A stretch of 34,390 bases of DNA from Rhodocyclaceae bacterium. GTDB lineage: Bacteria; Pseudomonadota; Gammaproteobacteria; Burkholderiales; Rhodocyclaceae. The notes below the pieces were generated by a model. That model saw nothing but the letters and a program-made list of their open reading frames with translations. It had not been told where the DNA came from and did not search any database. The stretch is taken from assembly GCA_025353195.1 (NCBI GenBank), contig JANXRC010000125.1:1-34390 (forward strand), written 5' to 3'. The translations under genes and the position numbers were made by a program. How positions within the stretch are numbered: position 1 is the stretch's first letter; every line of letters starts with the position of its first letter. Positions 32,305 through 34,390 of this stretch are shown here, in pieces.

Positions 32305-32712
32305 TCAGAATTGCTGTGTCGCGCGGCGGCACGCAAAAGTCTCAAGGACGCGGTTCCCGCTCGGCCATATGGTCGTGTTCCTAAAGGTTCCAGCAACTCT
32401 GTCCAGGATGCCCTCTACCGAATAGTTGCTGTTACCCGAAAGTGGGCCCGAAAATCTGATGAACTGGTCAGTTATTGTCGCAGCATACGGAGCGGAGGAA
32501 GATGGTCCGTTAGCGCCAGTACTAATTTGCGTGGCGGTACTGCGACTCGTGTCTATCAAGAGCCGAACGGTTCCGCTATTCCCGGCGCAGCTTACGTCAA
32601 GCATTTCACTATGCGCCGGGGATGCCTGCCCGAGAAGCGCAATTGCGATTGCTGCGCCCAGCAGCAAAGCGGAAAAAGAGTTTGCTTGAAACAAGCTATC
32701 GTCAGACGCCAT
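32305..32712 (-). CDS. Small secreted protein of unknown function
   Basis: The 135-residue protein has a clear Sec signal: after MASDDSLFQANSF comes a hydrophobic run SALLLGAAIAIALLGQ and a cleavage site AHS-E near residue 36. The mature part contains two Cys (LDVSCAG and ETFACRR) that could form a disulfide, and reads as a beta-rich domain (PYAATITDQFIRFSGPL). The start at 32712 follows an AGGGAG site; a longer frame upstream to 32919 is unlikely. I recognise no family, and the function is unknown. It would act in the periplasm. Confidence 0.65.
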   Translation of the reverse strand: MASDDSLFQANSFSALLLGAAIAIALLGQASPAHSEMLDVSCAGNSGTVRLLIDTSRSTATQISTGANGPSSSAPYAATITDQFIRFSGPLSGNSNYSVEGILDRVAGTFRNTTIWPSGNRVLETFACRRATQQF

Positions 32713-32929
32713 GGGTTTCTCCCTGATTGATGCCGTGCTCATTGGCATAGTAGGCTTGATGTTACCAGCCATGGTTCTTGTCCAGAAATACTCAACTGAT
32801 GATGCCGGAATCATCAGACCGGTTTGAAGAGGCGTTGGCAGATCGGCAACGCGTCGGAGTAATCTGGTCTTCGGTAATTGATGAGAAGGGTTAGGGAGCT
32901 GCGCCGTCTTGCAAATCAAGGTCGGCCGG

Positions 32930-34048
32930 CTACAAGAGCGCTACTGCTCTCCGAAACTCCATTCGCGCCATCATCCGTGAAGCCATGTTGCTTGTGAATG
33001 CAACGGCAAACCACTGCGCGCCCGGTTGCGTGAACATTGCAGTACCGCTGATACCTGACCATGCCATCTCGCCAGCAGCACATGGCATCGCAGCGGGCCC
33101 CCAGTCAAGCCTGACGGCGAGTCCGAGGCCAAACCCAAACCCGGAGCTGGTATAGACGAGCGGGCCTTCTACGCCATCTGGCAACTGATTGCGGCGCATG
33201 TCGGCGAACAGGCTTTCGGACAAGAGGCGCCTATTTCCAACGCAGCCGCCGTTTGAGAGCATTCGCGCAAAGGAAACATAGTCACCGAGGGTGGTTACGA
33301 GACCGCCGCCACCGCTTTCCATCCACGGCTGGTCTGCCTTGCGAATTCCGTAGCCTGGTACCAGTCCATGCCATGCTGCATCCGAGGGGTAGGCCGATGC
33401 CAAGCGTCCTTGCTCCGATACGGCAACTTCGAAGGAGGTCTCGGTCATGCCTAAAGGATCAAGAATGCGAGTCTTGAGCGACTGCCCCAACCGCACGCCG
33501 TCGACCTTTTCCACAATCATGCCGAGCACATCGGTTGAATAGCCATAGCGAAACGCGGTTCCCGGTTGCGCGACGAGCGGCAGTGCAACGAGGGCATTGA
33601 GGAAAGTATTCGAGTCGATATGGGGCATGCTTCCCACGATATTTGACCCCGCTGCGATCTCGCGAATCTCCCTGTCCTGGATTTCCCATGGGTACGAAAG
33701 TCCCGACGTGTGGCGCATCAGGTCTCGCACCGTCGGCTTACGCTCGGGTCGCACACCAGTTTTCATCCGCAGATTGTCCAAAACCGGAAGATAGTCGCTG
33801 GCTGGTGCATCAAGAGCGAGCGATCCATCTTGCACTTGCATAAGTGCCGCAAAGCTGACGACGGCTTTCGTCAGGGACGCGATGCGAAACAGCGCGCCGT
33901 CGTGCATCGGTTCATCACCGTCGGGCCGCAGCATGCCGACGGCCTTACGCGCAAGAACCTTGCCTGCACGCTCCACATGAACCAGAGCGCCCGGATAGTG
34001 GCGCGATTCAATTTGATAGGCAAGCAGGCGATCAATGCTAGTGGTCAT
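32930..34048 (-). CDS. Serine hydrolase, class C beta-lactamase-like esterase
   Basis: The 372-residue protein is of the beta-lactamase/EstB family. The nucleophile motif is S58-L-T-K61 (IASLTK), the second motif Y170-S-T (FRYGYSTDVLG) has Thr in place of the usual Asn, and LMRHTSGLSY and ESGGGGLVTTLGDY are the usual flanking signatures. No signal peptide is visible, so it is likely a cytoplasmic esterase or transesterase rather than a periplasmic resistance enzyme. It is separate from the catabolic clusters in orientation and has no evident partner. Confidence 0.82.
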   Translation of the reverse strand: MTTSIDRLLAYQIESRHYPGALVHVERAGKVLARKAVGMLRPDGDEPMHDGALFRIASLTKAVVSFAALMQVQDGSLALDAPASDYLPVLDNLRMKTGVRPERKPTVRDLMRHTSGLSYPWEIQDREIREIAAGSNIVGSMPHIDSNTFLNALVALPLVAQPGTAFRYGYSTDVLGMIVEKVDGVRLGQSLKTRILDPLGMTETSFEVAVSEQGRLASAYPSDAAWHGLVPGYGIRKADQPWMESGGGGLVTTLGDYVSFARMLSNGGCVGNRRLLSESLFADMRRNQLPDGVEGPLVYTSSGFGFGLGLAVRLDWGPAAMPCAAGEMAWSGISGTAMFTQPGAQWFAVAFTSNMASRMMARMEFRRAVALL

Positions 34049-34238
34049 TACTTTCCCCCGAATCTACATGCCAAAACCGACCATCTGCATTATTGCTAGT
34101 TTGACACTAGTCTGCCAAGAAAGACCGCTGGTTCTGCAAGGAAGACAATCTTGGGTCCAAGCGGCGTTCGCCGATCGAAGGGTGGTTTCCGGGGTGCGTG
34201 CCGACTGAACGACCGGTATGGCGGAGCAGCGCCAGTGA
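34049..34238. other. Intergenic stretch, nothing clear
   Basis: No gene, terminator or RNA gene can be supported here. It lies between the start of the serine hydrolase gene and the hemolysin III remnant. Confidence 0.5.
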
Positions 34239-34385
34239 CTGGCGATGGCCGGCACGTACACCCCGTTTTGCCGGGTGACGCTGCGCGGTACCTGTGGCTG
34301 ATCGTTGCTCGGCGTGGTGTGGCATCTGTTCGTAATCGCCGGCAGCGCCGCGCATTACTTTGTCATCGTGCATTATGTGCTGTAA
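34239..34385 (+). pseudogene. Hemolysin III family pseudogene with stop codon and internal deletion
   Basis: One + frame reads LAMAGTYTPFCRVTLRGTCG, then TGA, then SLLGVVWHLFVIAGSAAHYF to the final HYVL and TAA. Hemolysin III (YqfA) proteins carry the AGTYTPF-x-LVTLRG segment followed by WGWSLFGVVW, then about 60-80 more residues, and only near the end WHLFVLAGSACHF. Here GVVW runs directly into HLFVIAG, so those residues are missing, and the Trp codon has become a stop. Upstream of 34239 the frame is also interrupted (TGA at 34236). It is a dead fragment of a membrane protein gene. Confidence 0.75.
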
Positions 34386-34390
34386 GCGTC

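Noticed and set aside
34107-34373. 88-residue - strand frame at the window end
   Set aside because: It is the opposite strand of the hemolysin III remnant, which explains the sequence better.

Overview
The window looks like the chromosome of a denitrifying, aromatic-degrading betaproteobacterium of the Azoarcus/Thauera/Sterolibacterium kind (order Rhodocyclales or near). The reasons are a GC-rich sequence and a benzoyl-CoA gene cluster in the same order as the bzd operon described for Azoarcus (bzdNOPQMSTUVWXYZA). No ribosomal or other taxonomic marker gene is present, so the placement is inference from gene content.

Positions 1-13417 hold the anaerobic benzoate pathway on the + strand. In order: the 3' end of benzoyl-CoA reductase subunit bzdO, the two ATP-binding activator subunits bzdP and bzdQ, ferredoxin bzdM, three poorly understood genes (bzdS, GNAT-like bzdT, PHP-like bzdU), NAD(P)H:ferredoxin oxidoreductase bzdV, the modified beta-oxidation enzymes bzdW, bzdX and bzdY, an SDR (bzdZ), glutaryl-CoA dehydrogenase (gcdH) and benzoate-CoA ligase (bzdA). 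BzdA activates benzoate, BzdV and BzdM feed electrons to BzdNOPQ, BzdW/X/Y carry the dienoyl-CoA to ring opening, and GcdH handles the resulting glutaryl-CoA. A 60-bp tandem repeat lies between bzdP and bzdQ.

Positions 13479-19046 hold a branched-chain-amino-acid-type ABC transporter (Tat-exported binding protein, two permeases, two ATPases) that probably imports the aromatic acid, followed by an alpha/beta hydrolase. A strong intrinsic terminator and two further hairpins separate the binding-protein gene from the permease genes.

Positions 19085-24265 hold the least understood unit. It is a tightly coupled + strand operon with an Old-Yellow-Enzyme-type flavin/Fe-S reductase, an aryl-CoA ligase resembling 2-aminobenzoate-CoA ligase, a Rid-family protein without the usual catalytic Arg, two small mutually similar unknown proteins and a small zinc-ribbon protein. 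I propose an aryl-CoA reductase module, possibly for reductive metabolism of aminobenzoyl-CoA. A convergent thioesterase and a TrpB2-like PLP enzyme (- strand) follow. The promoter of the TrpB2-like gene shares a palindromic operator motif over its -10 with the promoter of the reductase operon, which suggests one regulator for both.

Positions 26622-31523 hold a + strand operon for maturation of a molybdenum hydroxylase: split XdhC, a MoeA-like/MocA-like fusion, a cysteine desulfurase, a SufU-like protein and a DUF2889 protein. The client hydroxylase is not in the window.

From about 31524 to the end the coding density drops. This part holds a 5'-truncated gene remnant, a secreted small protein, a serine beta-lactamase-like hydrolase and a hemolysin III pseudogene with an internal deletion and a stop codon.
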